Positions 21,645-32,597 of a DNA stretch of 64,000 bases are shown here, piece by piece; position 1 is the first letter of the stretch, and the number at the start of each line of letters is the position of its first letter. Under the pieces are notes generated by a model. The model made no database searches, was not told the DNA's origin, and saw only the letters and a program-made list of their open reading frames with translations. The translations under genes were made by a program, and so were the position numbers. The stretch lies in assembly GCA_002937855.1 (NCBI GenBank), contig PTKS01000007.1, forward strand, positions 23,031-87,030, given 5' to 3'. This DNA comes from Alphaproteobacteria bacterium MarineAlpha5_Bin12. GTDB taxonomy: Bacteria > Pseudomonadota > Alphaproteobacteria > HIMB59 > GCA-002718135.

Positions 21645-22373
21645 ATGGACATAATACCAGCAATAGATTTAAAAAACAAAAAGTGCGTCAGGCTTTATAA
21701 GGGTAAATATGAAAAATCAGTAACTTATAATGAAGACCCTATTCAACAAGCAAAAGAATTTGAAAAGATGGGTTTTAAAAAAATACATATAATTGATATT
21801 GATGCTGCAACTAACAATCCAAGCAAAAATAAAGATGTAATAACTCAAATTAAAAATAAAATATCAATGGAAATCCAATTAGGTGGTGGAATTAGAAGCA
21901 ATGATCAGATCAAGTTTTGGTTCGAAAGAGGTATTGATAATCTAATAATTGGATCAATGGCCACAGAACAACCAAAGATATTGACAGAAAGTATTAATGA
22001 GTTCCCAAATAAGATATTGGTAGCCATTGACGATAAAAATGATATGCCAATGATAGCGGGGTGGTCAAAAGAATCTAATATGGATAAGACAAGTCTTATA
22101 AAATTTTATGATGAAAAAAAAATAAAAGGATATGTTTTTACAGATGTAAACAGAGACGGCACACTTCTGGGTTTAAATATTGAAAAAATAAAAATATTTG
22201 TCAACAAAACTAAACACAATGTAATTGTTGGTGGGGGTGTTAAGGATATGCAAGATATTAATGGGCTGAAATTATTGAAAATTAAAAATATAGAAGGAGT
22301 TATAGTTGGTAAAGCTTATTATAACCAAACAATTGATTTAAGTAAAATTTTTACAAATAAACAAGATGCTTAA
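21645..22373 (+). CDS. hisA: ProFAR isomerase HisA
   Basis: DIIPAIDLKNKKCVRLYKG. Confidence 0.97.
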   Translation: MDIIPAIDLKNKKCVRLYKGKYEKSVTYNEDPIQQAKEFEKMGFKKIHIIDIDAATNNPSKNKDVITQIKNKISMEIQLGGGIRSNDQIKFWFERGIDNLIIGSMATEQPKILTESINEFPNKILVAIDDKNDMPMIAGWSKESNMDKTSLIKFYDEKKIKGYVFTDVNRDGTLLGLNIEKIKIFVNKTKHNVIVGGGVKDMQDINGLKLLKIKNIEGVIVGKAYYNQTIDLSKIFTNKQDA

Positions 22374-23124
22374 AAAAAGATTAATACCATGTCTTGATGT
22401 AAAAAATGGACGCGTTGTAAAAGGTATTAATTTTGTTAATTTAACAGATGCTGGTAACCCAGTAGAACAAGCAAAAATATATAATGATGCGGGTGCAGAT
22501 GAAATTTGTTTCTTGGACATAGCGGCGTCTGTAGAAAATAAAGAAACTATTATTGATGTAATAAAAAAAACTGCCGCAGAAATTTTTATACCTCTCACAG
22601 TAGGTGGTGGAATTAAATCTACAGATGATATTAGAAAAATTTTATTAGCCGGGGCAGATAAAGTTTCTATAAACACTTCAGGTATTTATAATCCTGATTT
22701 GATAAAAGAATCCTCAAAAAAATTTGGAAACCAATGTATAGTAGTTGCTATAGATGTAAAAAAACAAGAAGATGGTTCTTGGAAGGTTTATTCACACGGC
22801 GGTACAAAAAAAACAAATATTGATGTTTTGGATTGGGCGACAAAGGTAGAAAGCTATGGAGCAGGAGAACTTTTAATCACATCAATGGATAGAGACGGCA
22901 CAAAAATAGGCTTTGATAATTCGCTTTTAAAAACTATTTCATCAAAAGTTAATATTCCAATTATAGCAAGTGGAGGTGCTGGAAAGTTAGAGCATTTTCG
23001 AGATGCAATAATTAAAGGAGGTTGCAGCGCTGTTTTAGCAGCATCAGTCTTTCATTTTGGTGAATTGAAGATATCAGATATTAAAGAATATCTAGTTGAA
23101 AACAACATTCCTATGAGGATATAG
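22366..23124 (+). CDS. hisF: Imidazole glycerol phosphate synthase subunit HisF
   Basis: LIPCLDVKNGRVVKGINF. Confidence 0.98.
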   Translation: MLKKRLIPCLDVKNGRVVKGINFVNLTDAGNPVEQAKIYNDAGADEICFLDIAASVENKETIIDVIKKTAAEIFIPLTVGGGIKSTDDIRKILLAGADKVSINTSGIYNPDLIKESSKKFGNQCIVVAIDVKKQEDGSWKVYSHGGTKKTNIDVLDWATKVESYGAGELLITSMDRDGTKIGFDNSLLKTISSKVNIPIIASGGAGKLEHFRDAIIKGGCSAVLAASVFHFGELKISDIKEYLVENNIPMRI

Positions 23125-23130
23125 TTAAGC

Positions 23131-23433
23131 ATGATTCAAAAAAACAATAATTTTGAAATATTGGACAAAATCTATTCCATTATTAATGATAGAAAAAAAA
23201 ATAGAAAGAAAAACTCCTATACCTATACATTGATGAAAAGAGGAAATAAACAAATTGCTCAAAAAGTAATGGAGGAGTCATCAGAATTAATAATTGATTT
23301 TTTAAAAGGATCAAAAAAGAGAACAATTGAAGAAGCGGCAGATCTTATTTTTCATCTATTAATCCTACTTAACAAAAAAAACATCTTACCAAAAGATCTG
23401 GCAAAAGAACTAAAGTCCAGATATAAAAAATGA
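23131..23433 (+). CDS. hisE: Phosphoribosyl-ATP pyrophosphatase
   Basis: YTYTLMKRGNKQIAQKVMEESSELI; end of his operon. Confidence 0.93.
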   Translation: MIQKNNNFEILDKIYSIINDRKKNRKKNSYTYTLMKRGNKQIAQKVMEESSELIIDFLKGSKKRTIEEAADLIFHLLILLNKKNILPKDLAKELKSRYKK

Positions 23434-23792
23434 TGAGCTATGATAATGAAAATATATTTTCAAAAATATTAAAAGGAGAAATTCCTTGTGATAAAGTATA
23501 TGAAGATGAAAATGTATTATGCTTTAAAGATATTAATCCAATTGCAAAAATTCACGTTTTAATTATTCCTAAAGATAAATATATATCTTTTAATGATTTT
23601 GTTGCTAACGCTAGTTCAGAAAAAATTTCTTATTTTTTTAAAACAGTAGAAAAAATTGCAAAAAAATTAAATGTTGTTGATAGTGGTTATAGAATTATAA
23701 CAAATCACGGCATGGATGCTAATCAAGAGGTTCCACACTTTCATTTACACTTACTAGGAAAAGAAAATTTAGGGGGTATAAAATATCAATAA
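23430..23792 (+). CDS. HIT-family (HinT-like) protein
   Basis: IFSKILKGEIPCDKVYEDE, HFHLHLLG. Confidence 0.95.
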   Translation: MMSYDNENIFSKILKGEIPCDKVYEDENVLCFKDINPIAKIHVLIIPKDKYISFNDFVANASSEKISYFFKTVEKIAKKLNVVDSGYRIITNHGMDANQEVPHFHLHLLGKENLGGIKYQ

Positions 23793-23793
23793 G

Positions 23794-24378
23794 CTATTGG
23801 GCTTCTTTTATGATAATATGGTTTGATATTTTTTTAACACCTTTTATTTTTTTTATAACTCCAATTACAGATTCACTTTCATTTGAATTAGGCGCAACTC
23901 CCATAATATGAACCTCCCCATTTATTGTTTCAAAATTATAAGTCAGCGCACTAAACCCTAAATTAGCAAGTGTTTTTGCTCTTACTTGAGAAGATATCCA
24001 GAGGTCTGAAGTGTACTGTTTAATATTTTGTTTATCTCCAACATCTATTTCATTTATAACTTCTTTAACACCACTAACTTCCCAAACCAACTTAACAGCT
24101 TCAATCCTTATTTCTTGGCTATCAACTATACCAGTTAAAAGAACAGTACCGACTCTTACTGTAGTATCTACATCTAAAAATATTCCACTTTTTGATTTAG
24201 CAAATTTTTCTGCAATCTTGATTTTAATTGCGGTATCATCAACGGCTTCGCCAACTGTTCTGTCACCTTCAGCTACTACTGCGCCTGCAGATGTAGTGGT
24301 CACAATTGCCCCCATTGGAGAACAAGAAGACAGGATAAGCTGTAGCAAAACTATAAAACTAATTAAATATTTAAACAT
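23794..24378 (-). CDS. BON-domain lipoprotein
   Basis: Lipobox LILSSC; two BON-like repeats. Confidence 0.88.
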   Translation of the reverse strand: MFKYLISFIVLLQLILSSCSPMGAIVTTTSAGAVVAEGDRTVGEAVDDTAIKIKIAEKFAKSKSGIFLDVDTTVRVGTVLLTGIVDSQEIRIEAVKLVWEVSGVKEVINEIDVGDKQNIKQYTSDLWISSQVRAKTLANLGFSALTYNFETINGEVHIMGVAPNSNESESVIGVIKKIKGVKKISNHIIIKEAQ

Positions 24379-25231
24379 CTTTATTTTTTATTTTTTTTAG
24401 AGCCACTTTGTATAGTTCATTTTTAGATAATTCTGTTAATTTATGAACTATTTTTACGCTTTCAGTCAAACTAAATTTTACAGCAATTCTATCTAAGGAT
24501 TCAATTACCTTTTTATCAACATTATTGCTTTTTTTACCCCCTCCCTCTAAAATGATGACAAATTCTCCCTTTATTTTAAAATCTTTATTTTTCACAATTT
24601 CTGTGATCTTATCAGAATTTGTTCTTAAAATTTGTTCATTTATTTTTGTTAATTCTTTGCAAATAGCAACTTTTCTATTTTTAAATATTTTCTCAATTAG
24701 CTTAAGGTTATCAACTAATTTGTGAGCTGAAGTTAAGAAAATCAGAGCTCCTTTATTATCCTTACAACTTTCAAGTAGTAGTAATGCTTGATTTCTTTTT
24801 TTCGGAATAAATCCAAAAAAAGAAAAGATATTATTTGGTATTCCAGAAAGTTGAAGGGATGAAATTATACTTGATGCTCCAGGAACAGAGGTTATAAAAA
24901 TATTTTCTTTTATACAATGTTGAATTAGCTTAAATCCAGGATCTGATATCATAGGTGAACCAGCATCTGAAATTAGAGAAATTATAGAATTTTTAAGATT
25001 CTTTGAAATTTTTCGAATAACATCAACTTCATTATAGTCATGTATAGAGATTAATTTTTTCTTAATTTTCAATTCATTTAATAATTTGAGAGAATGTCGG
25101 GGATTTTCACATAAAATTAAATTTGAATGTTTAAGAATATCTACTGCTCTAAAAGATATATCTTGCAAATTTCCTATAGGTGTAGCAACTATATATAATC
25201 CTTTTTTAATAGGATTTTGTTTAGTTTTCAT
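24371..25231 (-). CDS. rsmI: 16S rRNA (cytidine-2'-O)-methyltransferase RsmI
   Basis: GLYIVATPIGNLQDISFRA, SDAGSPMISDPG. ATG at 25231 chosen; the longer ORF to 25429 overlaps the divergent gene. Confidence 0.95.
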   Translation of the reverse strand: MKTKQNPIKKGLYIVATPIGNLQDISFRAVDILKHSNLILCENPRHSLKLLNELKIKKKLISIHDYNEVDVIRKISKNLKNSIISLISDAGSPMISDPGFKLIQHCIKENIFITSVPGASSIISSLQLSGIPNNIFSFFGFIPKKRNQALLLLESCKDNKGALIFLTSAHKLVDNLKLIEKIFKNRKVAICKELTKINEQILRTNSDKITEIVKNKDFKIKGEFVIILEGGGKKSNNVDKKVIESLDRIAVKFSLTESVKIVHKLTELSKNELYKVALKKIKNKDV

Positions 25232-25232
25232 A

Positions 25233-26501
25233 ATGATTAATAATATATTAATATTTGTTTTTTGTTTATTCATTTTTTCTTGTTCAATGGAAACTGTAAA
25301 TAAATTTGTTGAAAACAATAATAAGAAAGCTAATATTGAAGAACTTCCAAAAAAAACAACAATTGAAAACACTAATAATGAAACTAACAGTGACAGTAAT
25401 TTAGCAAATATTGACATTATAAATGTCATTGAAGTTGTGCTGCCTAGTAAAAATGAAAATAATTATATAGCTGATAGTTTTGTTAATTCTCTTGAAATAG
25501 CTGTATATGATTTACAAAACGAATCTTTAAATTTTAATGTAAGAAGGTATTCTTCAGATGAGGAGTTAAATAAAATTTTTTCTGAGAATTCTAAAAGTGG
25601 AAAAATCTTTATAGGCCCCCTAACATCTTCAGACACGGAAATTATAAAAAAATATTGTAATAAAAATATATTAATATTTTCATTTGCTTCTGATAGAAGT
25701 TTAGGAAAAGATTGTGTTTTTTTATTTAATTTTTTTATTGAGGATGATTTAAATGCTATTTTTACATATTTAAATGAAAAAAGTAAAATTGCTCTTCTTT
25801 ATCCAAATAATAAATACGGAAATTATGTAAATTCAATAATTGATAATTATTCGAAAATAAATGAATCTACATTGATTTACAAAATACCATATAATGAAGA
25901 CTTGTCTGACATAAGAGAAATTATTAAACAATTAGGGAAATATGATTTTAGAAAAAAAGAACTTGAAAGACAGATAAGTTTGTTAGAATCAAAAAAGGAT
26001 GAAGTATCTCTTGCCTCATTGAAAAAGTTAAAAAGATTTGAAACCATTGGGGAATTAGACTTTACTCATCTGATAATAAGTGATGGAAATATTAGGATTT
26101 TAGAATTAGCGCCGCTTCTCCCTTTTTATGACATAGACCCAAATAGAATAAAATTTATTGGAACAGGTCTGTGGGATGAAAAAAGTTTTTTTGATGAGCC
26201 ATCTCTTCAAGGTGCAATTTTTCCCGGAACGGAGTTCAATAAAAGAAAAGAATTTGAAAAAAAATATATGGATCTTTTTTTACTTCCACCACCTAGAACA
26301 TCTACTATTATATATGATGTTTCCTCTTTAATTAATTATCTTACAGTTAATTATGAAAATTTTAATCAAATTAATGTCTTTCTAAACAATAACAACAAAT
26401 TTGTTGGTTTGGATGGAAGATTTTCAATAGAAAATAATTTAATTAAAAGGGAACTTTCAATACTTAAAATTCAAGATGGAAAAGCTGAGCCTACTATGTA
26501 A
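25233..26501 (+). CDS. LppC/penicillin-binding protein activator-like lipoprotein
   Basis: Lipobox CLFIFSC; periplasmic binding-like fold; divergent to rsmI. Confidence 0.8.
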   Translation: MINNILIFVFCLFIFSCSMETVNKFVENNNKKANIEELPKKTTIENTNNETNSDSNLANIDIINVIEVVLPSKNENNYIADSFVNSLEIAVYDLQNESLNFNVRRYSSDEELNKIFSENSKSGKIFIGPLTSSDTEIIKKYCNKNILIFSFASDRSLGKDCVFLFNFFIEDDLNAIFTYLNEKSKIALLYPNNKYGNYVNSIIDNYSKINESTLIYKIPYNEDLSDIREIIKQLGKYDFRKKELERQISLLESKKDEVSLASLKKLKRFETIGELDFTHLIISDGNIRILELAPLLPFYDIDPNRIKFIGTGLWDEKSFFDEPSLQGAIFPGTEFNKRKEFEKKYMDLFLLPPPRTSTIIYDVSSLINYLTVNYENFNQINVFLNNNNKFVGLDGRFSIENNLIKRELSILKIQDGKAEPTM

Positions 26502-27084
26502 GTTGATTTAAAAAAATAAAAAATTTATTCATTGCTATTGATCTATGACTAATTGAATTTTTTTCATTTTTTGACATTTCTGCATATGTTTTTTTTACCC
26601 CATTAGGCTGAAAGATTGGATCATACCCAAATCCTCGCTTTCCCCTTGGTTTTGAAACTATAATCCCATTTCTAATTCCTTCAAATGTAATCGTTTTGTT
26701 TTTTTTATATGTAAAAGAAATAACACTCTTAAAATAAGCTTTGTTATCATGTAATTTTTTAGTCAATTTTATTATTTCTTGATTAGCATGATTCTGACTC
26801 TTAAATTTTTTTTCAAATCTTTTAGAAAATACGCCCGGCCCCCCCTTAAGAGCCGAAACACAAATTCCAGAATCATCTGAAATACAGGGTATTTTATATA
26901 AATCAAAGCCTCTTTTAGACTTTAACTTTGCATTTTGATTGAATGTTTTTCCAGTTTCTTCAGGCATAACTGACTTGTCTATTGATAAAAATTTAATTTT
27001 TTTTCCAATAAAAATTTTTTTTATTTCTTTTATTTTATTTTTGTTTGAACTAAAAACTAATATTTTTTTAAAAGTTGTTTTCAC
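26494..27084 (-). CDS. rdgB: XTP/dITP pyrophosphatase
   Basis: FSSNKNKIKEIKKIF, ISDDSGICVSALKGGPGVFSKRF. Confidence 0.95.
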   Translation of the reverse strand: MKTTFKKILVFSSNKNKIKEIKKIFIGKKIKFLSIDKSVMPEETGKTFNQNAKLKSKRGFDLYKIPCISDDSGICVSALKGGPGVFSKRFEKKFKSQNHANQEIIKLTKKLHDNKAYFKSVISFTYKKNKTITFEGIRNGIIVSKPRGKRGFGYDPIFQPNGVKKTYAEMSKNEKNSISHRSIAMNKFFIFLNQLT

Positions 27085-27790
27085 TTAATACTTTTTTTTG
27101 GATTAAAATTATTTCACTAACAGCTTTTGATGCAAGGTTTGTCATATCTAAAAACTCTTTTTGAGTAAATGGTTTTACTTCAGCAGTAGATTGGATTTCA
27201 ATAAATTTATTACTTTCACTTATAACAAAATTAGCATCAACCTCTGCCCTTGAATCTTCTTCATAATCCAAATCAATATTTATATTTCCATTTACTATTC
27301 CGCATGAAATAGCGGCAATGTGCTCATTTATAATTTCACTCTTAATATTATATGTATTTTTTAATTTTTTTATTGCTTGGTGAAGGGCAACATACGCACC
27401 ACTAATTGCAGCAGTTCTAGTTCCACCATCAGCTTGAATTACATCACAGTCAATCTTAATCTGCTTTTCTTGAAGTTTATCAAGATTAACTATAGATCGC
27501 AAACTCCTACCTATTAGTCTTTGAATTTCTTGCGTTCGGCCGCTTTGTTTTCCCTTAGATGCCTCTCTATCTATTCTTGTATGTGTAGATCTTGGTAACA
27601 TACCATACTCAGCGGTTACCCATCCAGTTCCCTTGTTTTTCAACCACATTGGAACCCTCTCATCAATTGTAGCGGTACAAAGCACATGAGTATTACCAAA
27701 TTTAGCTAAACAAGAGCCTTCAGCATAATTATTAACATTCAAATGAAATTCTATTTTCCTAATTTCATCAAAATTTCTATTTTTTCTCAT
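27068..27790 (-). CDS. rph: Ribonuclease PH
   Basis: GWVTAEYGMLPRSTHTR, DCDVIQADGGTRTAAISGA. Confidence 0.97.
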   Translation of the reverse strand: MRKNRNFDEIRKIEFHLNVNNYAEGSCLAKFGNTHVLCTATIDERVPMWLKNKGTGWVTAEYGMLPRSTHTRIDREASKGKQSGRTQEIQRLIGRSLRSIVNLDKLQEKQIKIDCDVIQADGGTRTAAISGAYVALHQAIKKLKNTYNIKSEIINEHIAAISCGIVNGNINIDLDYEEDSRAEVDANFVISESNKFIEIQSTAEVKPFTQKEFLDMTNLASKAVSEIILIQKKVLSENNF

Positions 27791-27806
27791 TTTATTTAAA
27801 ATTTAA

Positions 27807-27837
27807 CTTGAAAGAATAATACAAACTTACCACTTTA
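27807..27837 (+). promoter_or_regulatory. RpoH (sigma32)-type promoter of grpE
   Basis: CTTGAAA-N16-CCACTTTA upstream of grpE. Confidence 0.65.
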
Positions 27838-27882
27838 GGTATATCAGTATTGTAACAAATTAAACAAGGAAATAGTACTTTA

Positions 27883-28527
27883 ATGTCTGAAATAAAAGAA
27901 GATAAAGATAATCAGAGTGGAAATGATGAAAATCATAAAGGAACTTTAAAAAATTCAACAAAAAATGAAGCTAAAGAAACTTCTGATAGAGCTGAGGTTA
28001 AGCAAACTGACACCAAGGACGATGCAAAAAAAGAGGTAACCACTTCAGATTTAGAAGAGGAACTTCAATCCACTAAAGAAGAAAAACTTCGTTTATTAGC
28101 AGAAATGGAAAATTTAAGAAAAAGATTTGATAAAGAGAAAATTGATTTAATCAAATTTGGTAACAGCAATATAATCAAAGATTTTTTATCGCCGATAGAC
28201 AACATATCCAGGGCTCTTAAAAGTATTTCAGAAAAAGAATTTAATGAAAAGAATTATAAAGAACTTATCAATGGAGTAGAAATGGTGAATGAAGAGATTA
28301 AAAAAATTTTAGAAAACAATGGAGTAAAAAAAATCCAAGCTTTAAACAAAAAATTTGACCACAATTTCCACCAAGCTATGATGGAGATAGATAGCGATGA
28401 AGAAAGCGGAATTGTTTTATCTGAATTACAAGAAGGGTATACAATTAATGATAGATTGTTAAGACCTTCTTTGGTTGGAGTCTCAAAAAAAATTGAAAAA
28501 AACAAAGGAAATAAGGAAAAAAACTAA
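27883..28527 (+). CDS. grpE: Nucleotide exchange factor GrpE
   Basis: EMENLRKRFDKEK...FLSPIDNISRAL; upstream of dnaK. Confidence 0.95.
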   Translation: MSEIKEDKDNQSGNDENHKGTLKNSTKNEAKETSDRAEVKQTDTKDDAKKEVTTSDLEEELQSTKEEKLRLLAEMENLRKRFDKEKIDLIKFGNSNIIKDFLSPIDNISRALKSISEKEFNEKNYKELINGVEMVNEEIKKILENNGVKKIQALNKKFDHNFHQAMMEIDSDEESGIVLSELQEGYTINDRLLRPSLVGVSKKIEKNKGNKEKN

Positions 28528-28555
28528 TTTTTATTGTAAAAATTTATCATTTAAA

Positions 28556-28583
28556 CTTGTATAAATTTTTTGTGCACCCATAT
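28556..28583 (+). promoter_or_regulatory. Possible RpoH-type promoter of dnaK
   Basis: CTTGTAT-N14-CCCATAT upstream of dnaK. Confidence 0.45.
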
Positions 28584-28610
28584 AAGAAAAAAAAGAAAAA
28601 ATAGGTAGAT

Positions 28611-30539
28611 ATGTCAAAAGTAATAGGTATAGATTTAGGTACAACTAATTCATGCGTTTCAGTTATGGATGGTAAAAACGCAAAAGTAATAGAAAATGCA
28701 GAAGGCACAAGAACTACTCCTTCAATGGTAGCCTTTAGTGATAATGATGAAAAACTTGTTGGTCAATCAGCTAAGAGACAAGCTGTAACTAATCCAGAGA
28801 ATACACTTTTTGCTATAAAAAGATTAATAGGAAGATCTTATTCAGATAAACTAATTCAAGACGATAGTGCATTAGTACCTTTTAAAATTGTAAAAGGTGA
28901 TAATGGAGATGCATGGGTAGAGGCTAAATCAAAAAAATATAGTCCAAGTCAAATAAGTGCATTTATACTTCAAAAAATGAAAGAAACTGCAGAAAGCCAT
29001 TTAAATGAGAAGGTTACGCAAGCGGTAATTACTGTGCCAGCATATTTTAATGACTCACAAAGACAAGCAACTAAAGATGCTGGTAAAATAGCGGGATTAG
29101 AGGTTCTTAGAATAATTAATGAACCTACCGCAGCTGCACTAGCTTATGGGTTAGACAAAAAAAAGACGGGAATAGTAGCTGTTTATGATTTGGGTGGCGG
29201 TACTTTTGATGTTTCAATTCTTGAAATCGGAGACGGAGTTTTTGAAGTTAAATCAACTAATGGAGATACTCATTTGGGAGGAGAAGACTTTGATTTAGAA
29301 ATCATTAGCTATCTTGCAGATGAATTTAAAAAAGATAGTTCAGTTGATTTAAGAAAAGATAAACTAGCATTACAAAGACTTAAAGAAGCTGCGGAAAAAG
29401 CTAAAATTGAATTATCAAGTAGCACAGAAACCTCAGTTGACCTTCCTTATATTACTGCTGATCAATCTGGCCCAAAACATTTAAAGATAAAATTATCACG
29501 AGCTAAACTAGAAGCAATTGTAGACGAGTTAGTAACCAGAACAACCAAACCATGTGAGCAGGCACTGAAAGATGCTGGATTGAAAGCTTCTGATATAAGC
29601 GATGTTATACTTGTCGGGGGAATGACAAGAATGCCAAAAATTATTGAAACAGTAAAAAATTTCTTTGGCAAAGAGCCAAATAGAGGAGTTAACCCTGATG
29701 AAGTAGTTGCTATTGGCGCTGCAATACAAGCTGGTGTGCTTCAAGGTGATGTAAAGGATGTTTTGTTATTAGATGTTACCCCTCTTTCACTTGGAATTGA
29801 AACTTTAGGCGGTGTATTTACAAGACTAATTGATAAAAACACTACTATTCCAACTAAAAAAAGCCAGGTTTTTTCAACGGCTGAAGATAATCAAAGTGCC
29901 GTTACTATTAGAGTTTTACAGGGTGAAAGAGAGATGGCTACCGATAACAAATTACTCGGAAATTTTGACTTAGTGGGAATAGCTCCTGCTCCAAGAGGTC
30001 TCCCTCAAATTGAGGTAGCGTTTGATATTGACGCCAACGGAATCGTTAATGTTTCAGCAAAAGATAAATCTACTGGCAAAGAACAACAAATAAAAATTCA
30101 AGCATCAGGCGGATTGTCTGAAGAAGAAATAGAAAAAATGGTTAAAGAAGCTGAGCAAAACGCTGAGTCAGATAAGAAAAAAAGAGAACTTATAGATGCC
30201 AAAAATCAAGCAGATAGTTTAATTCACCAAACAGAAAAAAATATTGGAGAACATGGTGATAAAGTTTCTGATGAAGACAAAAAATCAATTCAGTCTGACA
30301 TAGAGGATTTGAAAAAATCATTAGAAACTGAAAGTTTAGAAGAAATAAAATCAAAAACAGATTCTTTGATGCAATCTTCCATGAAGTTAGGAGAGGCAAT
30401 TTATAAACAAAACCCTCAATCTGGAGGAGAAGCTCCTAAACCCGATCCAACTGGTGAAGAGCCATCATCAGATAAAAAAAATGATGAAAAAGTTGTTGAC
30501 GCAGACTTTGAAGAAGTAGACGATAATAAAAAAGATTAA
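28611..30539 (+). CDS. dnaK: Chaperone DnaK
   Basis: [16 protein letters not shown] and full-length Hsp70 motifs. Confidence 0.99.
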   Translation: MSKVIGIDLGTTNSCVSVMDGKNAKVIENAEGTRTTPSMVAFSDNDEKLVGQSAKRQAVTNPENTLFAIKRLIGRSYSDKLIQDDSALVPFKIVKGDNGDAWVEAKSKKYSPSQISAFILQKMKETAESHLNEKVTQAVITVPAYFNDSQRQATKDAGKIAGLEVLRIINEPTAAALAYGLDKKKTGIVAVYDLGGGTFDVSILEIGDGVFEVKSTNGDTHLGGEDFDLEIISYLADEFKKDSSVDLRKDKLALQRLKEAAEKAKIELSSSTETSVDLPYITADQSGPKHLKIKLSRAKLEAIVDELVTRTTKPCEQALKDAGLKASDISDVILVGGMTRMPKIIETVKNFFGKEPNRGVNPDEVVAIGAAIQAGVLQGDVKDVLLLDVTPLSLGIETLGGVFTRLIDKNTTIPTKKSQVFSTAEDNQSAVTIRVLQGEREMATDNKLLGNFDLVGIAPAPRGLPQIEVAFDIDANGIVNVSAKDKSTGKEQQIKIQASGGLSEEEIEKMVKEAEQNAESDKKKRELIDAKNQADSLIHQTEKNIGEHGDKVSDEDKKSIQSDIEDLKKSLETESLEEIKSKTDSLMQSSMKLGEAIYKQNPQSGGEAPKPDPTGEEPSSDKKNDEKVVDADFEEVDDNKKD

Positions 30540-30578
30540 ATAGATTAAAAGTTTAATTTTTTTTACTAAGGGTAATTT

Positions 30579-31721
30579 ATGGCTGATAAAGATTATTACG
30601 ATACTCTAGGCGTGAAAAAAAACGCAAGTGACAGTGAAATAAAAAAATCATATCGAAAACTTGCTATGAAATTCCATCCTGATAAAAATAAGGGGGATTC
30701 AAGTGCAGAAAAAAAATTTAAAGAAATAAATGAAGCTTATGATGTCTTAAAAGACCCTCAAAAAAAATCATCTTATGATCAATTTGGGCATGAAGCATTT
30801 AAACAGGGCGGTCAGGGTGGATTTCAACAACAGGGTTTCGGAGATTTTTCATCAGGTTTTGGAGATATTTTTGAAGAATTTTTTGGAAGTGGTTTTGGAC
30901 AATCAAACAATCAAAGAAGGCCTCAAAGAGGAAGTGACATAAGATACAATATGACCCTTTCTTTAAAAGAAGCCTTTGAGGGTAAAAAAACATCAATAAA
31001 CATTCCTAGCGCGGTTAACTGTGATTCATGTAAGGGCAGTGGTGGAGCGGGCGGTGCCAAGCCTTCAACATGTTCTACTTGTAACGGATATGGAAAAGTA
31101 AGATCGTCTTCAGGCTTTTTTACCGTTGAAAGAACCTGCTCAACATGTGGAGGGGCCGGTGAATCAATAAGAAATCCTTGTATTAAATGTTCTGGTACAG
31201 GTCTAATTAATAAACAAAAAACTATTTCAGTAAATATACCCCACGGGGTTGATGAAGGAACTAGAATAAGAGTTTCTGGGGAGGGTCAAAGAGGCCAAAG
31301 AGGAGCAAGTGCTGGTGATCTCTATATTTTTATAAGTGTAAGTCATGAAAAATTTTTTCAAAGAGAAGAAGATGATATTTATTGTCAAATCCCTGTATCG
31401 ATAATAACAGCAATATTAGGAGGAGAAATAAATGTCCCAACTATTGATGGGAAAAAAGCCATATTGCAAATTCCACAAGGCACACAGTCATCGCAACAAT
31501 TTCGTTTAAAAGGAAAGGGTATGAGTATCTTGCGCCAAGCTATAAATAAAAGAGGTGATATGTACGTCGAAATAGTTGTTGAAATTCCAGTGAATTTAAC
31601 AAAAAAACAAAAAAATATACTTAAAGAATTTCAAGAAGAAGGCGGAACTGATAATACTCACAACCCTCAAAGCCAAGGTTTTTTTGATAAAATTAAAAAA
31701 ACTTGGAGAGATTTTAGTTAA
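30579..31721 (+). CDS. dnaJ: Chaperone DnaJ
   Basis: J-domain YRKLAMKFHPDKN; four CxxCxGxG-type motifs. Confidence 0.99.
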   Translation: MADKDYYDTLGVKKNASDSEIKKSYRKLAMKFHPDKNKGDSSAEKKFKEINEAYDVLKDPQKKSSYDQFGHEAFKQGGQGGFQQQGFGDFSSGFGDIFEEFFGSGFGQSNNQRRPQRGSDIRYNMTLSLKEAFEGKKTSINIPSAVNCDSCKGSGGAGGAKPSTCSTCNGYGKVRSSSGFFTVERTCSTCGGAGESIRNPCIKCSGTGLINKQKTISVNIPHGVDEGTRIRVSGEGQRGQRGASAGDLYIFISVSHEKFFQREEDDIYCQIPVSIITAILGGEINVPTIDGKKAILQIPQGTQSSQQFRLKGKGMSILRQAINKRGDMYVEIVVEIPVNLTKKQKNILKEFQEEGGTDNTHNPQSQGFFDKIKKTWRDFS

Positions 31722-31764
31722 ATAAAATTTCCACTTTTGATGTAACCAAAGTATAAGAAATATT

Positions 31765-32592
31765 ATGTATATCTGTAAGATAGGAATTTCAGGTTGTTTA
31801 GGTCGGATGGGACAAGAACTATTAAAAGAAATTTATCTGAACCCAAAAACAATTATATCTGGATGTTTTGAACATCCTGATAATGATTATATTGGTCAAC
31901 CAATTAGTTCGATCATAAATAAATTTGTAAATCAAGATATAGAATTACCAAATCTAAATATTGAATCAAAAGGGGAAACAACATTCAAAAATTCAGATGT
32001 TGTTATTGACTTTACAACACCTAAATCAACAATGCAAAATGTTCATCTTGCAGAAATATCTAAAACACCGATAGTAATCGGAACAACGGGATTAAATAAA
32101 GAAAATTTAAAAATTATTGAGAATGTTTCAAAAGTTGTCCCTATTGTTCAATCTGCAAATATGAGTATTGGGGTTAATTTATTGCTCCAAATAACCGAAA
32201 AAGCATCAAAAATTTTATCTGAAGAAAATTATGATGCTGAAATTTCAGACACCCATCACAGGCACAAAATAGATGCACCTTCAGGAACAGCCTTGGAATT
32301 AGGCAATTCTATTGCAAGAGGAAGATCAGTATCTTTAGATGAAAAAAAGATTTTAGACAGAACTTCGAAAAAAGAATCAAGGAAACTAGGAGGCATCGGC
32401 TTTGCTATTACTAGAGCTGGAGAAATTGCTGGCGAACACACTGTAAGTTTTGTTTCTGACAATGATAGAATAGATTTGACTCACAAAGCTAATAACAGAT
32501 CTATATTTGTTAAAGGAGCAGTAGAGGCAGCTAAATGGATTATAGATAAACCTCCTGGAAAATATTCTATGAAACATGTTCTAGATTTGTAA
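31765..32592 (+). CDS. dapB: 4-hydroxy-tetrahydrodipicolinate reductase
   Basis: GISGCLGRMGQEL, DTHHRHKIDAPSGTAL. Confidence 0.97.
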   Translation: MYICKIGISGCLGRMGQELLKEIYLNPKTIISGCFEHPDNDYIGQPISSIINKFVNQDIELPNLNIESKGETTFKNSDVVIDFTTPKSTMQNVHLAEISKTPIVIGTTGLNKENLKIIENVSKVVPIVQSANMSIGVNLLLQITEKASKILSEENYDAEISDTHHRHKIDAPSGTALELGNSIARGRSVSLDEKKILDRTSKKESRKLGGIGFAITRAGEIAGEHTVSFVSDNDRIDLTHKANNRSIFVKGAVEAAKWIIDKPPGKYSMKHVLDL

Positions 32593-32597
32593 ATTTT

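Noticed and set aside
24371-25429. 352-aa rsmI with long hydrophobic N-terminal extension
   Set aside because: Extension overlaps the divergent LppC gene; RsmI homology starts near 25231.
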